Below are positions 55,040 through 64,000 of a stretch of DNA of 64,000 bases, in pieces; positions within the stretch are counted from its first letter, which is position 1; each line of letters opens with the position of its first letter. Origin of the DNA: an uncultured Saprospiraceae bacterium (GTDB lineage: Bacteria > Bacteroidota > Bacteroidia > Chitinophagales > Saprospiraceae); contig CALGLU010000025.1 of NCBI GenBank assembly GCA_937959275.1, positions 62,001 through 126,000 of the forward strand, written 5' to 3'. Under the pieces are notes generated by a model that was not told where the DNA came from, made no database searches, and saw only the letters and a list, made by a program, of their open reading frames with translations. The position numbers and the translations under genes were made by a program.

Positions 55040-55930
55040 TTAAAGATGTCTTTCTGCATGATAAGAAGATCTAACCAAAGGCCCACTTTCCACATAATCA
55101 AATCCTTTCTCCAAACCAACTTCCTTATACTTCGCAAAGGTGTCTGGATGAACAAATGTTTCGACAGCCAGGTGCATTTTTGTAGGTTGTAAATATTGGC
55201 CTATCGTCAGTACATCACAATCATGTGCTACTAGATCATCCATGATTTTATAAACCTGTTCGTCCGTTTCGCCAACGCCAACCATAATGCCGGATTTGGT
55301 ACGATGACCGCCAGCTTTAGTTCGTTTGATTTGCTCGAGACTTCGCGCGTACTTTGCTTGAGGTCTGACCTTGCGATAGAGTGCTTTTACAGTTTCCATA
55401 TTATGAGAAACAACTTCTTGACCTCCGGCAATCATGCGTTCAAGGGCTTCCCAATTGGCTTTGACATCCGGTATCAAAGTCTCTATTGTTGTAGCTGGAC
55501 TTAGTTCTTTGGTTTGCTTGACGGTCTGATACCAGATCTCAGCACCTCTATCCTTGAGTTCATCTCGATTGACAGAGGTAATAACTGCATGTTTGACTTG
55601 CATCAAGTGTATCGCTTCGGCCACACGCGTTGGCTCATCCACGTCATACTCTGGTGGACGTCCTGTCTTGACCGCACAAAAGGAACAACTTCGCGTACAG
55701 ACATTGCCAAGGATCATAAAGGTTGCAGTACCAGCTCCCCAACATTCTCCCATGTTTGGGCAATTGCCACTTTGACAAATGGTGTTGAGTTTATACTCGT
55801 CGACTAACTTTCTGACACGTTTGTAATCCTCGCCAATTGGTAGCTTGACACGTAGCCAGTCTGGCTTCTTGACTCGCTTGTCTGCTTTATTTACTTCGTT
55901 TTGAGATGATATGACTGGTAATTCTATCAC
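55040..55930 (-). CDS. lipA: Lipoyl synthase
   Basis: The 296-residue radical SAM enzyme has both LipA cysteine motifs. The auxiliary cluster motif is [12 protein letters not shown] (near 53) and the radical SAM motif is CTRSCSFC (near 79). It also has the C-terminal [10 protein letters not shown], whose Ser ligates the auxiliary cluster. It inserts two sulfurs into octanoyl groups on E2 subunits, such as the pyruvate dehydrogenase E2 encoded at 25.4 kb. It is cytoplasmic. It stands alone on the minus strand with an ordinary length. The call is certain. Confidence 0.97.
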   Translation of the reverse strand: MIELPVISSQNEVNKADKRVKKPDWLRVKLPIGEDYKRVRKLVDEYKLNTICQSGNCPNMGECWGAGTATFMILGNVCTRSCSFCAVKTGRPPEYDVDEPTRVAEAIHLMQVKHAVITSVNRDELKDRGAEIWYQTVKQTKELSPATTIETLIPDVKANWEALERMIAGGQEVVSHNMETVKALYRKVRPQAKYARSLEQIKRTKAGGHRTKSGIMVGVGETDEQVYKIMDDLVAHDCDVLTIGQYLQPTKMHLAVETFVHPDTFAKYKEVGLEKGFDYVESGPLVRSSYHAERHL

Positions 55931-56057
55931 TTGGACTATTTATAACTGCAAAAGTAAGGTATTGTTCCCAAATTGTTTGTGTTCTTAATGAAGCTGTGTG
56001 AGGGAAGATTGCAGATTCAGCAGATTTTCGAAATCTATTAAATCTATTAGCATGCTA

Positions 56058-56852
56058 TTATTTACGCTTGCCAAAATGAGCAAGTACATACATATTGATG
56101 TGTACATATTTATTACGAATGTCATCGCGCTCGACTAGAATAGGTAGCCGTCGTGGGAATGCATCAACCTGTAAACCAACTTCTATGGCTTTTACAGCTT
56201 TATCAAAAGCTCCGAAAGCAAAATGGGCACCGGCTTTACCATGAAACCCTACTGTTGGCCGGATATTCCAAAAACCTTCAAAAAAGCCTGTACCTCCAAA
56301 TATGGAATTGTAATCTAGAAAGCGCTCACGATTGTCATCGGTCAGTCTTTCTGTCAATAGAGCTTCATCAAAATTGTCTGCTTCGAAATCGACGATTTGG
56401 AGATAATACGGCTTTTTCAAAACAAGTGACAAACCATAGTTATAACTTAATCCTACTGCTAGACCTCTACGCTTTGCCTTCTCTGTCAAATAATGCTTGG
56501 TTCCTCTGGCAAATTTAAACATGTAGATACTGTTCTGTTTGCCATAGGTAAATGAAGAAGAGAGACCTACGCCTGAAAAATTAACATTTTTATTTTGACG
56601 TCGTTCTCGAAAATCTTTGAGCGTACCAAATTCTACAGTGAAATAGCTGGTACGGTAGTATGATTCTATTTCTCCGATATTAACAGCTAATCCAAACCCA
56701 TTCGTGTAAAATTTAATATCGAATGCTCGTTCTGTATCGTACAACACACCTTTATTGGTAAAATCTATCTGCTTAGGCTGAAAGACAACCTGCGCAGCAC
56801 CGCTAGTACATAGTGCAAAAAGAAGTATGAATGTGAGTTGATACGGCTTCAT
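56058..56852 (-). CDS. Exported outer-membrane-type protein, unknown
   Basis: The ATG at 56852 starts a signal peptide (MKPYQLTFILLFALCTSGAAQ); the ATG at 56924 would overlap the divergent gene and hide the signal. The 264-residue protein alternates aromatic and polar residues in short strands (YYRTSYFTVEFGTL, GLAVGLSYNYGLSLVL) and ends near a strand (HINMYVLAHFG). This suggests a small beta-barrel in the outer membrane. I recognise no named family, although similar uncharacterised proteins are common in Bacteroidota. It is divergent from the deacetylase-like gene with a 30-base gap, so promoters overlap. Confidence 0.75.
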   Translation of the reverse strand: MKPYQLTFILLFALCTSGAAQVVFQPKQIDFTNKGVLYDTERAFDIKFYTNGFGLAVNIGEIESYYRTSYFTVEFGTLKDFRERRQNKNVNFSGVGLSSSFTYGKQNSIYMFKFARGTKHYLTEKAKRRGLAVGLSYNYGLSLVLKKPYYLQIVDFEADNFDEALLTERLTDDNRERFLDYNSIFGGTGFFEGFWNIRPTVGFHGKAGAHFAFGAFDKAVKAIEVGLQVDAFPRRLPILVERDDIRNKYVHINMYVLAHFGKRK

Positions 56853-56882
56853 TAGTTTTCTAAAGTTAAAAGTATTAAAGAA

Positions 56883-58220
56883 ATGAAGCCCAAAAAGTTG
56901 ACGAAAAGCCAAAGAAAAACTCAATTTTGTTATGTGATTGACCTTATTTGCAAAAATACTTCACCTCGATTAGATTATATACTTGATTATCTCAGCGATA
57001 ATCTTGGAGTCAGGCTTGTTCAAATCTCAACGATGCATGAGTCAAATCCTGATTCGGTACGGTTGAATTATTCAAATGAGGCCTTAGATAACTGTATCAG
57101 TATCTATAAGTCTGATTTTCTGTTCGATACAGATAAATCTACTTCACAACTAAGTCCAGATGTTCAAGTCGATGACTGTGTTCAATTATTCAATGCTGAA
57201 AAAAAGAGATATCATATCAATTTTGATTTGTTGTCAGCCATCTTTTTTTGCTTGAGTCGCTATGAAGAGTACCAGCCATTTCAAGCAGATGTGCATGGGC
57301 GGTTTACAGGAGAGGCAAGTCATGCCTTTAAACATGGTTATCTAAGCATGCCAGTTGTAGATCAATGGATTAACCTATTGAAGCTCAAACTGTCAGAACA
57401 AAGTACATTGAAATTCAAAGAGCCGGCAGACTTCAAAATCTTGCCGACCATTGATGTTGATTCAGCATGGGCATTTCAAAATCGGTCAATGGCACATGCT
57501 GCTGGTAGCTTGATTAAAAATGCAATGACCTTGAAATGGAATCGAGTCAGAGAGCAGCGATCAGCTCAAAAATTTAATCTTGACCCCTATGATCGCTTTG
57601 ATTATTTGAAATCAAAATTGGAATCATTCGATACGATATACTTCCTGTTGCTTCATTTTCAAAAACCTTATGATACCGCACATTATGCAAAGACCCAAGC
57701 TTTTTCTGAGCTAATCAAGCGAATTGATGACTACAGCGATATTGGGATGCATCCGTCCTATGCCAGTTATGTAGATAAGGATCAATTAAGCAAAGAGCAA
57801 CAGCAGTTGTCCAGTATATTGACAAGACCGGTCACTAAAAGTCGACAACACTTTTTAAAATTAAGTTTGCCTGAAACCTATGAACGGTTAATAGATATTG
57901 GTGTTGAGGCAGACTACTCAATGGGCTATGGCGATCAAATTGGTTTTCGTGCAGGGACTTCAAAACCATTCAAATGGTACAATCTTGCCATGGAAAGAGT
58001 AACGGCATTAACCATTCACCCCTTTTGTGTTATGGATGTGACACTTAAAGATTACTTAGGCTTGACTCCTGTAGAAGGGATTGAAGAAATTAGAAAGATG
58101 AAACAGGCGATACGAAGTGTTGGTGGACAGTTATCATTTATCTGGCATAATAGTTCATTTGCAGAGATGGATGGATGGGCTGACTGGGAGTCTGTATTCG
58201 AATCGCTATTAACGTCTTAA
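56883..58220 (+). CDS. Polysaccharide-deacetylase-like protein (DUF7033-type N-terminus)
   Basis: The 445-residue cytoplasmic-looking protein begins with a basic leader. A middle part (LLSAIFFCLSRYEEYQPF, near 115) is typical of the Bacteroidota proteins that carry DUF7033 before a NodB-like barrel. The second half shows PTIDVDSAWAFQNR (near 191; Asp of the metal site), YFLLLHF, DIGMHPSYAS and, near 418, FIWHNSSFAEMDGW, which fit a polysaccharide deacetylase fold. It lies 34 bases ahead of the sodium symporter and then murQ, so the three form an operon that may handle cell-wall sugars. The exact substrate is not known. Confidence 0.78.
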   Translation: MKPKKLTKSQRKTQFCYVIDLICKNTSPRLDYILDYLSDNLGVRLVQISTMHESNPDSVRLNYSNEALDNCISIYKSDFLFDTDKSTSQLSPDVQVDDCVQLFNAEKKRYHINFDLLSAIFFCLSRYEEYQPFQADVHGRFTGEASHAFKHGYLSMPVVDQWINLLKLKLSEQSTLKFKEPADFKILPTIDVDSAWAFQNRSMAHAAGSLIKNAMTLKWNRVREQRSAQKFNLDPYDRFDYLKSKLESFDTIYFLLLHFQKPYDTAHYAKTQAFSELIKRIDDYSDIGMHPSYASYVDKDQLSKEQQQLSSILTRPVTKSRQHFLKLSLPETYERLIDIGVEADYSMGYGDQIGFRAGTSKPFKWYNLAMERVTALTIHPFCVMDVTLKDYLGLTPVEGIEEIRKMKQAIRSVGGQLSFIWHNSSFAEMDGWADWESVFESLLTS

Positions 58221-58254
58221 TTAATCAACTTTAAAACTTAAATTTACCTTCCAT

Positions 58255-59745
58255 ATGACCTTATCTCCAACTATTTTAATCTTCGTTATTCTAGGCTATT
58301 TTTTAGTGCTGATGATGGTTTCATTTGTAACAGGTAGAGGAGGGGACAATCAAAGCTTTTTTACAGCTAATAAAAGTTCGCCTTGGCTTCTTGTGGCAGT
58401 GGGTATGGTAGGTGCTTCTTTATCAGGTGTGTCGTTTATTTCAATTCCAGGTGTTGTGGGAGCTGGCGGTTTAAACCAGTCTTTCTCCTATATGCAAGTT
58501 GTCTTTGGTTATTTGCTGGGTTATTTAGTCATAGCCCTTGTGTTAATGCCTGCTTATTATCGCTTGGGATTGACGTCAATTTATGAATATTTAGAAGACC
58601 GTTTTGGTCGAGTCAGTTATCGGACAGGAGCGTTCTATTTTCTTGTGTCGCGGATTATAGGGGCTTCACTTCGTTTGTTTTTGGTGTCGATTGTGCTACA
58701 GAAGTTTGTGATGGACCACTTTGGTTTGCCGTTTTGGGTGACAGTGGCATTGGCAATCATGTTGATATGGATTTATACCTATAAGGGTGGCATCAAAACA
58801 ATCGTGTGGACGGATACATTGCAAACAGTGTGTATGCTAACAGCAGTCGTGTTGACGATCAAAGCGATTATGAACGGGATGGATTTGGGCTTGAGCGATT
58901 TACCAGCTACGATTCAGAGAAGTGAATATTCTCAAATGTTCTTTTTTGAAGGAGGGTGGCCTGATGTGAATAATTTTTTCAAGCAATTTTTGAGCGGTGC
59001 ATTGATCGCCATTGTGATGACTGGCTTGGATCAGGATATGATGCAAAAGAACCTAACGTGCAAAACGTTGGGTGATGCACAGAAAAATATTTTTACGTTT
59101 AGTATTGTCTTGATATTTGCGAATTTGTTGTTTTTGTCATTGGGTGCTTTGATGTATATATATTCAGACTTTATAGGCTTAGCTATTCCTGAACGTACAG
59201 ATCAATTGTACCCAATTCTTGCTTTGGAGCATTTATCACCTTTCATTGGTATCGTGTTTATTTTGGGTTTAATAGCAGCAGCATACTCAAGTGCAGACTC
59301 AGCACTGACATCTTTGACAACATCATTTTGTGTTGATTTTTTAAATTTCAAATACACTGATAAATCTGAGGAGGAAAAGAAGAAAACGAGATTAATCGTC
59401 CATGTCGGGTTTTCGATTTTATTATTTTTTGTCATTCTTATTTTTAAAGCATTGAATAATGATGCAATTATCAATGAATTATTTGTTGCAGCTGGATTCA
59501 CCTATGGTCCCTTGTTAGGTTTGTTTAGTTTTGGCTTGATGACGAATCGTAAAGTGCGAGATAAATATGTCATATGGATTTGTCTTGCTGCACCGATCAT
59601 CAGTTATATTTTGAATAAAAATTCTGAGCAGTGGTTTAACGGACTAAAATTTGGATTCACGATACTGGCTTTAAATGGCCTCCTCACCTTTATTGGATTG
59701 TGGGCAATTTCTGAGACAGGTAAAACAAAAACAATCAATGGATAA
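58255..59745 (+). CDS. Sodium:solute symporter (SSS family)
   Basis: The 496-residue protein has about 13 membrane helices and the SSS family segments SLSGVSFISIPGVVGAGGLNQ near residue 56, RIIGASLRLFLV, YTYKGGIKTIVWTDTLQ and, near 340, GLIAAAYSSADSALTSLTTSFCVD, which is the sodium-site region. It moves a solute with sodium across the inner membrane. The murQ start lies inside its last codons (ATG at 59738, stop at 59745), so the two are translationally coupled. The linkage suggests an amino sugar or muropeptide-derived sugar as solute; this is inference. Confidence 0.9.
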   Translation: MTLSPTILIFVILGYFLVLMMVSFVTGRGGDNQSFFTANKSSPWLLVAVGMVGASLSGVSFISIPGVVGAGGLNQSFSYMQVVFGYLLGYLVIALVLMPAYYRLGLTSIYEYLEDRFGRVSYRTGAFYFLVSRIIGASLRLFLVSIVLQKFVMDHFGLPFWVTVALAIMLIWIYTYKGGIKTIVWTDTLQTVCMLTAVVLTIKAIMNGMDLGLSDLPATIQRSEYSQMFFFEGGWPDVNNFFKQFLSGALIAIVMTGLDQDMMQKNLTCKTLGDAQKNIFTFSIVLIFANLLFLSLGALMYIYSDFIGLAIPERTDQLYPILALEHLSPFIGIVFILGLIAAAYSSADSALTSLTTSFCVDFLNFKYTDKSEEEKKKTRLIVHVGFSILLFFVILIFKALNNDAIINELFVAAGFTYGPLLGLFSFGLMTNRKVRDKYVIWICLAAPIISYILNKNSEQWFNGLKFGFTILALNGLLTFIGLWAISETGKTKTING

Positions 59746-60559
59746 TTCATTTAGAAAAATTACAGAAGAAGATTCACTCCATCGCGATTTAGAGAAGATG
59801 AGCACAGCTGAATTGCTCACTAATATCAATGCGGAAGATCATAAAGTCGCGCCAGCGATAAAGGGAATTCTTTCTGATATAGCACCACTTGTTGATGCAA
59901 TTGTTGACAAGATGGAGTCTGGAGGGCGCTTGTTTTATATTGGTGCAGGCACGAGCGGACGACTTGGTGTTGTTGATGCATCTGAGTGTCCGCCCACATT
60001 TGGGGTGCCATTTGATTGGGTCATAGGTATTATGTCTGGCGGCGATATTGCAATCCGAAAGTCTCAGGAATTTGCAGAGGATAGCGAAGATCAGGCTTGG
60101 CTAGATTTGAAAGAGTGGAATGTAGATAAGCAAGATGTCGTGATTGGTATTGCTGCTTCGGGTACAACACCTTATGTGATTAGTGGACTGCGTGCCTGTC
60201 AAGAAAATGGAATAACCACGGGCTGCATTACTTGTAATCCTGGGGCGCCATTGACAACAGTCTCCGATTTTCCAATTGCGGTTGCTGTCGGACCAGAGTT
60301 TGTGACAGGTAGCACGAGGATGAAATCAGGGACAGCTCAAAAACTGATTTTAAATATGATCTCTACTTCAGTGATGATTCAGTTAGGGCGTGTCAAGGAT
60401 AATAAAATGGTGGACATGCAATTGTCTAATACTAAGTTGGTCGATCGCGGGACTAAGATGGTACAAGCAAAATTAGAGATCAGTTACGAAGAGTCAAATG
60501 CGCTATTATTAAAACATGGTAGTGTGCGGGCTGCAGTGGACGCTTATGCAAAACAGTAA
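59738..60559 (+). CDS. murQ: N-acetylmuramic acid 6-phosphate etherase
   Basis: The ATG at 59738 overlaps the symporter end by eight bases and gives 273 residues that start MDNSFRKITEEDSLHRDLEKM, as in the family; an upstream start would lie in the symporter frame region. The SIS domain shows IGAGTSGRLGVVDASECPP near residue 66 and FVTGSTRMKSGTAQK near 187, the MurQ signatures. It splits MurNAc-6-phosphate into GlcNAc-6-phosphate and D-lactate in the cytoplasm during cell-wall recycling. No MurP-type PTS is present, so MurNAc would have to arrive by another route, possibly via the symporter. Confidence 0.95.
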   Translation: MDNSFRKITEEDSLHRDLEKMSTAELLTNINAEDHKVAPAIKGILSDIAPLVDAIVDKMESGGRLFYIGAGTSGRLGVVDASECPPTFGVPFDWVIGIMSGGDIAIRKSQEFAEDSEDQAWLDLKEWNVDKQDVVIGIAASGTTPYVISGLRACQENGITTGCITCNPGAPLTTVSDFPIAVAVGPEFVTGSTRMKSGTAQKLILNMISTSVMIQLGRVKDNKMVDMQLSNTKLVDRGTKMVQAKLEISYEESNALLLKHGSVRAAVDAYAKQ

Positions 60560-60562
60560 AGA

Positions 60563-63500
60563 TTAGAGGCTTACAATCACTCTTACTTCAAATCCAGAAT
60601 CTGTTATTATGTTGACTGAGGCATTGATTCGCTCAGCTCTCATTTTCATATTCGATAGTCCTAATCCTTCAGTCTGTTCGTTTTGGAAACCTGTCCCATT
60701 ATCTTTGATGCTTAATATTAGTCGATTTTGCTCTTTGCTAAGTAGGATTTCTACTAGATCACCAGTAGAGTGTTTAAGTGCATTCGTGATCGCTTCTTTA
60801 AAAATGAAGTATAAATTTTGTCTGATGTCTGGACTAATAAACTGATTGATGTCAATACCATTCATATCAAAGTTGAATTCAATATCCGAGTATTGAAATT
60901 GTGAAATGGCGAAGGTTGACATCCTATCTTTTAGGTTTAGGAATTTGTCTCGGCGCGAATCCATAGCCCACACAATATCTCTCATCTTTTCCATGGCCAT
61001 CCTGCTTTGTCCATTGAGAGAAAGTAATTCGCCCTTGAGCGGTTCCTTCGCGCCCATAGAGAGTATTTCGCTTTGCATTGACACACCCGCTAAGACGGAG
61101 CCAACATCATCGTGTAAATCACTAGATATTTTAACTCTTAATTTTTCCAAAGCTTCTTTTTTCTGAAGCTGTTGTTGATAGTAGTATTTGGTTAAAAGGT
61201 AACTGCATCCGATCAGCAATAACATGAGAGAAAGTATAAACCACCAAGATCTAAACCATGCTTGTGTAACAGTTACTGGAATAGCTAACTCCTCATCACT
61301 CCACACACCACTGCCTGCTGTTGCTCTCGCTCGAAATATATAGTCTCCCGGCGGGATACTCGTATAACGACTTATGTTTGTTGTAGTTGGCACTGACCAA
61401 TCAAAATCATAGCCCTCCAAATAAGTAGAAAAAATATGACGACTTGGTCGATTAAAGTCTAGAAGAGCATATTCTAATTCTAACATCTTGTCGTTGTACT
61501 GCAAATTAATCTCAAAATCTTGATTGCTGATAAACGTATTCTTTTCTAAAAGAGCTGTCTTTCCTTCTAAGATAGAATAGGATGTTAAATTGAATGTTGT
61601 TTGACGTTCCTTTGATAGTTTAATTTCATTAAGATGTAGGATATTTTTTGGATCAAAAACGTACAATCCATTTTGGGTTCCTGCTGCAATGTTTCCTGTT
61701 GATAATTTTTTCAGTACTCTTACAGCTCCATCAGAATTAATGCCTTCGTCACTTGAAAAACTGTATTCATGGTCCGTATTAAAATTATGATATAAAATGC
61801 CTGCTTGATTTCCAATCCATAAGGCACTATCTGCTTCAGCTAAGATCGATGGATATTCACCCCAAATCGTTTCATTTATTGGGAGATAATGAAGTAAGGC
61901 TTTTGTATTTAAATCGATAAGCCCAATTTCATACTTGGTTACAAACCATAATTTATGGCCAGAGATGCAATCCACATATGTGGTGATGGCACCTATTTTA
62001 ATTTGTTTATCCTTGTATAAAAATTCTGACCCTAAAAAGGTGAATTCGTCTTTATCTTTGTTCAGTGATAATATACCTTCATCGGTAGCAAGCCATAGAT
62101 TTTCGTATTCATCTTCATCCATGTAGTTGGCCTTATTGATAGATAGATCTATTTTGCCTTTCTTGTCTTTATAATTGCCTTTAAAGATAAGTGTCTCTGG
62201 ATCTAACTGACCAAAGAGGTAATTAAAATTGTTTAACAAACCCAAAGCCCATATCGTCCCGTCCTTTTGAACAAGAGTTTGCTGCAACATTAAAATCGAC
62301 TGATCTGTTTTTTGCGTAGAATAATCTTCGTTGATTTTATACACACTGTTCCAAGTGGCAAATAATTTTATGTGCTCATTATAGCTTAGGTGGACGGATT
62401 CTTGGTCACCAAAAATAGGCAATAATGTGATTTCACCAGATGATGGTTGAATGGAATAGGAATAGACACCCTCTTGTAGTATGATGTTACCAAATTCATC
62501 TTCTTCAATTGAATGAATTGAAGTATTTCTTATTGCGTAGTCGTTATAAAAGTCAAGTATCTTAGTTAGGGTTGGGTTTTCTTTATTCGTGTAAACCTCG
62601 TGTTCAGCTTGCGCCGTGTTGACTAGGTAGGCATTGAAGTATGAACTTTTATCTTTGATTTTAAAAAGTCCACCTGTCTTATTTCCCCATATGTTACCAT
62701 CAGCATCTTCTATAACAGATTTGATATCGTAGTCTCCTCCGCCAAGTTCATTTACTAATTCAGATCTCAAGTCTGAAAATTGTTCTGTAATAGGATCATA
62801 CACTAATAAGTAAGAAGCAGCAAAACCCATCCAAATCCGGTCTTTGCTATCCGTATAGATAAATCTGAGATCTAACAAAGAGCCAATCAAGGGTAAGCCC
62901 TTTTTCTTATTGATAACATCTTGTGCTTTCTTACAGTCTGTAGCGAATTCAAAATTATCTGAAGAAGAATGCGTTTCAAAGACACCCGATACAGGATTTA
63001 AAATTTGAAATTGTTTACCAAGAAAACGCCACAGCCTTTTTTTATTATCCAACCTAAATTGACTGCAGGTTTTTGTGGATTCGAATTCTTCTTGATTTGC
63101 CACATCTAGGTGGACTTCATTTCCTTTCTTATCTAGAATCAGCAGATCGCCTCGCCGCCAAAGAAAATATAGATTTCCTCCTTTATCATCAACCTCAAAG
63201 AAGTCCCAAAAGATTGCTCTATCTCCAATGTATTTTGAAAGATCAAAGATTTCAATAAAATTATGATTGTCTTCAGAGTAGTATACTGTGCGCTGATCAG
63301 TATCTCGACTTGCAGTAATAACCCAAATATTGTTTTGCTCATCCTGGTATACAAAACTAAAGTACTTACCCTCTGGAAGTTGCCAGACGTCCTTTATGAC
63401 TTTGGTTTTTGGATGTACAAGACTTAGCTTAGTATCGTTCATGAAAAGAATACTGTCTTGCACAAAAATGATATCATTGTACATGATATAATCGTGTTTC

Positions 63501-63733
63501 TTTTTTTCTAACAGCGTTCCAAGTTCGAGTGGCTCTACTTGATGTCCATTGTGCCGATAAAAATCTTTATCATCATGAAACCAAAAATAACCCATCGAAT
63601 CAAAGGTGATTTCAGTCGTATGTTTGGAAAATGGATACTCGATCTCAAATGAGGAAGCTTGTGAAAATAGAGGTGTGAATGACACACAAGCTAAAAGCCA
63701 AATAAAAAGAAATTGAAAGTGTAATAAACGCAA
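60563..63733 (-). CDS. Sensor histidine kinase with periplasmic beta-propellers
   Basis: The 1056-residue protein has a signal peptide (MRLLHFQFLFIWLLACVSF) and about 700 residues of two-component-regulator propeller repeats (IWVITASRD, IWMGFAASYLLVYD, IWGNKTGGLFKI, LWLATDEGILSL, GTQNGLYVFD). A Y_Y_Y domain follows (LEGYDFDWS, YTSIPPGDYIFRARA, about 745-825), then one membrane helix (about 835-855). The kinase part has a HisKA_3 phosphoacceptor (KISSDLHDDVGSVLAG, His near 880) and an ATPase with DNGTGF near 1020. It is of the LytS/NarX class that phosphorylates LuxR or LytTR regulators; no regulator is adjacent within the window. It converges with murQ, with 3 bases between stops. Confidence 0.92.
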   Translation of the reverse strand: MRLLHFQFLFIWLLACVSFTPLFSQASSFEIEYPFSKHTTEITFDSMGYFWFHDDKDFYRHNGHQVEPLELGTLLEKKKHDYIMYNDIIFVQDSILFMNDTKLSLVHPKTKVIKDVWQLPEGKYFSFVYQDEQNNIWVITASRDTDQRTVYYSEDNHNFIEIFDLSKYIGDRAIFWDFFEVDDKGGNLYFLWRRGDLLILDKKGNEVHLDVANQEEFESTKTCSQFRLDNKKRLWRFLGKQFQILNPVSGVFETHSSSDNFEFATDCKKAQDVINKKKGLPLIGSLLDLRFIYTDSKDRIWMGFAASYLLVYDPITEQFSDLRSELVNELGGGDYDIKSVIEDADGNIWGNKTGGLFKIKDKSSYFNAYLVNTAQAEHEVYTNKENPTLTKILDFYNDYAIRNTSIHSIEEDEFGNIILQEGVYSYSIQPSSGEITLLPIFGDQESVHLSYNEHIKLFATWNSVYKINEDYSTQKTDQSILMLQQTLVQKDGTIWALGLLNNFNYLFGQLDPETLIFKGNYKDKKGKIDLSINKANYMDEDEYENLWLATDEGILSLNKDKDEFTFLGSEFLYKDKQIKIGAITTYVDCISGHKLWFVTKYEIGLIDLNTKALLHYLPINETIWGEYPSILAEADSALWIGNQAGILYHNFNTDHEYSFSSDEGINSDGAVRVLKKLSTGNIAAGTQNGLYVFDPKNILHLNEIKLSKERQTTFNLTSYSILEGKTALLEKNTFISNQDFEINLQYNDKMLELEYALLDFNRPSRHIFSTYLEGYDFDWSVPTTTNISRYTSIPPGDYIFRARATAGSGVWSDEELAIPVTVTQAWFRSWWFILSLMLLLIGCSYLLTKYYYQQQLQKKEALEKLRVKISSDLHDDVGSVLAGVSMQSEILSMGAKEPLKGELLSLNGQSRMAMEKMRDIVWAMDSRRDKFLNLKDRMSTFAISQFQYSDIEFNFDMNGIDINQFISPDIRQNLYFIFKEAITNALKHSTGDLVEILLSKEQNRLILSIKDNGTGFQNEQTEGLGLSNMKMRAERINASVNIITDSGFEVRVIVSL

Positions 63734-63846
63734 AGCTTCGTATTTGAGGTATCCAAAGATAGGCTTAATGAACTAAGGATAGAAACCATTAGATTAAATA
63801 CTAAATGTTTTAGCAGTGCGGATAATAAAAGGCAGAAACAGCATTA

Positions 63847-64000
63847 ATGTTCAACAGGCTTAACTCGTCCTATTTTCCCTTAAAAGAATGTGCAGACTTC
63901 CTTTATGAATTAAAGGCGCATAAAAAAAATCACATAACGAAATACAATTTGTCAGACAAGCATGTTGCCTTAAGGTTTATCTTTTTTCTTAGGTACTTTA
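63847..64000 (+). CDS. Possible start of a gene cut by the right edge
   Basis: An ATG at 63847 opens a frame of 51 codons that runs to the window end (MFNRLNSSYFPLKECADFLY onward, becoming basic and then hydrophobic at FIFFLRYF). It is divergent from the sensor kinase. I recognise no family, and a frame of this length can occur by chance, so the call is weak. Confidence 0.3.
   Translation, partial: MFNRLNSSYFPLKECADFLYELKAHKKNHITKYNLSDKHVALRFIFFLRYF

Overview
The window looks like chromosome from a Bacteroidota bacterium, probably of the Saprospiria type. The DNA is AT-rich. The supporting genes are a 1,806-residue adhesin with gliding-motility-type repeats, SdrD_B-like repeats and a type IX secretion C-terminal signal; a sigma-70/FecR/TonB-receptor set; a PVC-type heme dehydrogenase; a DUF2911 protein; and a one-component-style sensor kinase with beta-propellers. 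The placement is inferred from gene families; no marker gene such as rRNA is present.

Bases 1-22 kb form an accessory region centred on a nonribosomal peptide biosynthetic gene cluster. Two divergent operons start from a short shared region near 11.1 kb. The leftward operon encodes an acyl-CoA-dehydrogenase-like flavoenzyme, a sulfotransferase, a discrete adenylation enzyme, a discrete carrier protein, a C-A-T NRPS and a GT1-type glycosyltransferase. The A domain of that NRPS carries an inserted PP-loop ATPase of the N-acetyl-sugar-amidotransferase type. The rightward operon encodes an ABC exporter, a HupE/UreJ-like membrane protein and a 2,288-residue NRPS (C-A-T-E-C-T-TE) whose thioesterase has Cys in place of the nucleophilic Ser and whose last module lacks an A domain. 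The flavoenzyme, discrete A and discrete carrier match the known set that turns proline into a carrier-bound pyrrole-2-carboxylate. The likely product is therefore a sulfated and perhaps glycosylated pyrroloyl peptide containing a modified Asn/Asp-derived residue and one D-residue. A decayed Sfp-type phosphopantetheinyl transferase gene and about 480 bases of non-coding debris close the cluster.

From 22.4 to 38 kb the genes are mostly housekeeping or metabolic. They are two exported thioredoxin-fold proteins, a DUF2911 protein, a sugar isomerase-like lipoprotein, pyruvate dehydrogenase E2, RecR, a GT2 membrane glycosyltransferase, an M20 amidohydrolase, an NtrC-type regulator that lacks its DNA-binding domain, a LOG-family protein, an R2-like oxidase, a DUF3604 protein and a GMC oxidoreductase.

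From 38 to 48.4 kb lies the adhesin followed by an ECF sigma factor, a FecR anti-sigma factor and a TonB-dependent receptor, which together look like a surface signalling unit. From 48.7 to 64 kb are an S9 peptidase, a large heme/PQQ-type lipoprotein dehydrogenase, a small membrane protein, lipoyl synthase, an outer-membrane protein, a deacetylase-like protein with a sodium symporter and MurQ in one direction, and a hybrid sensor kinase. A roughly 30-base element recurs three times just behind genes at 22.2, 33.0 and 48.4 kb.
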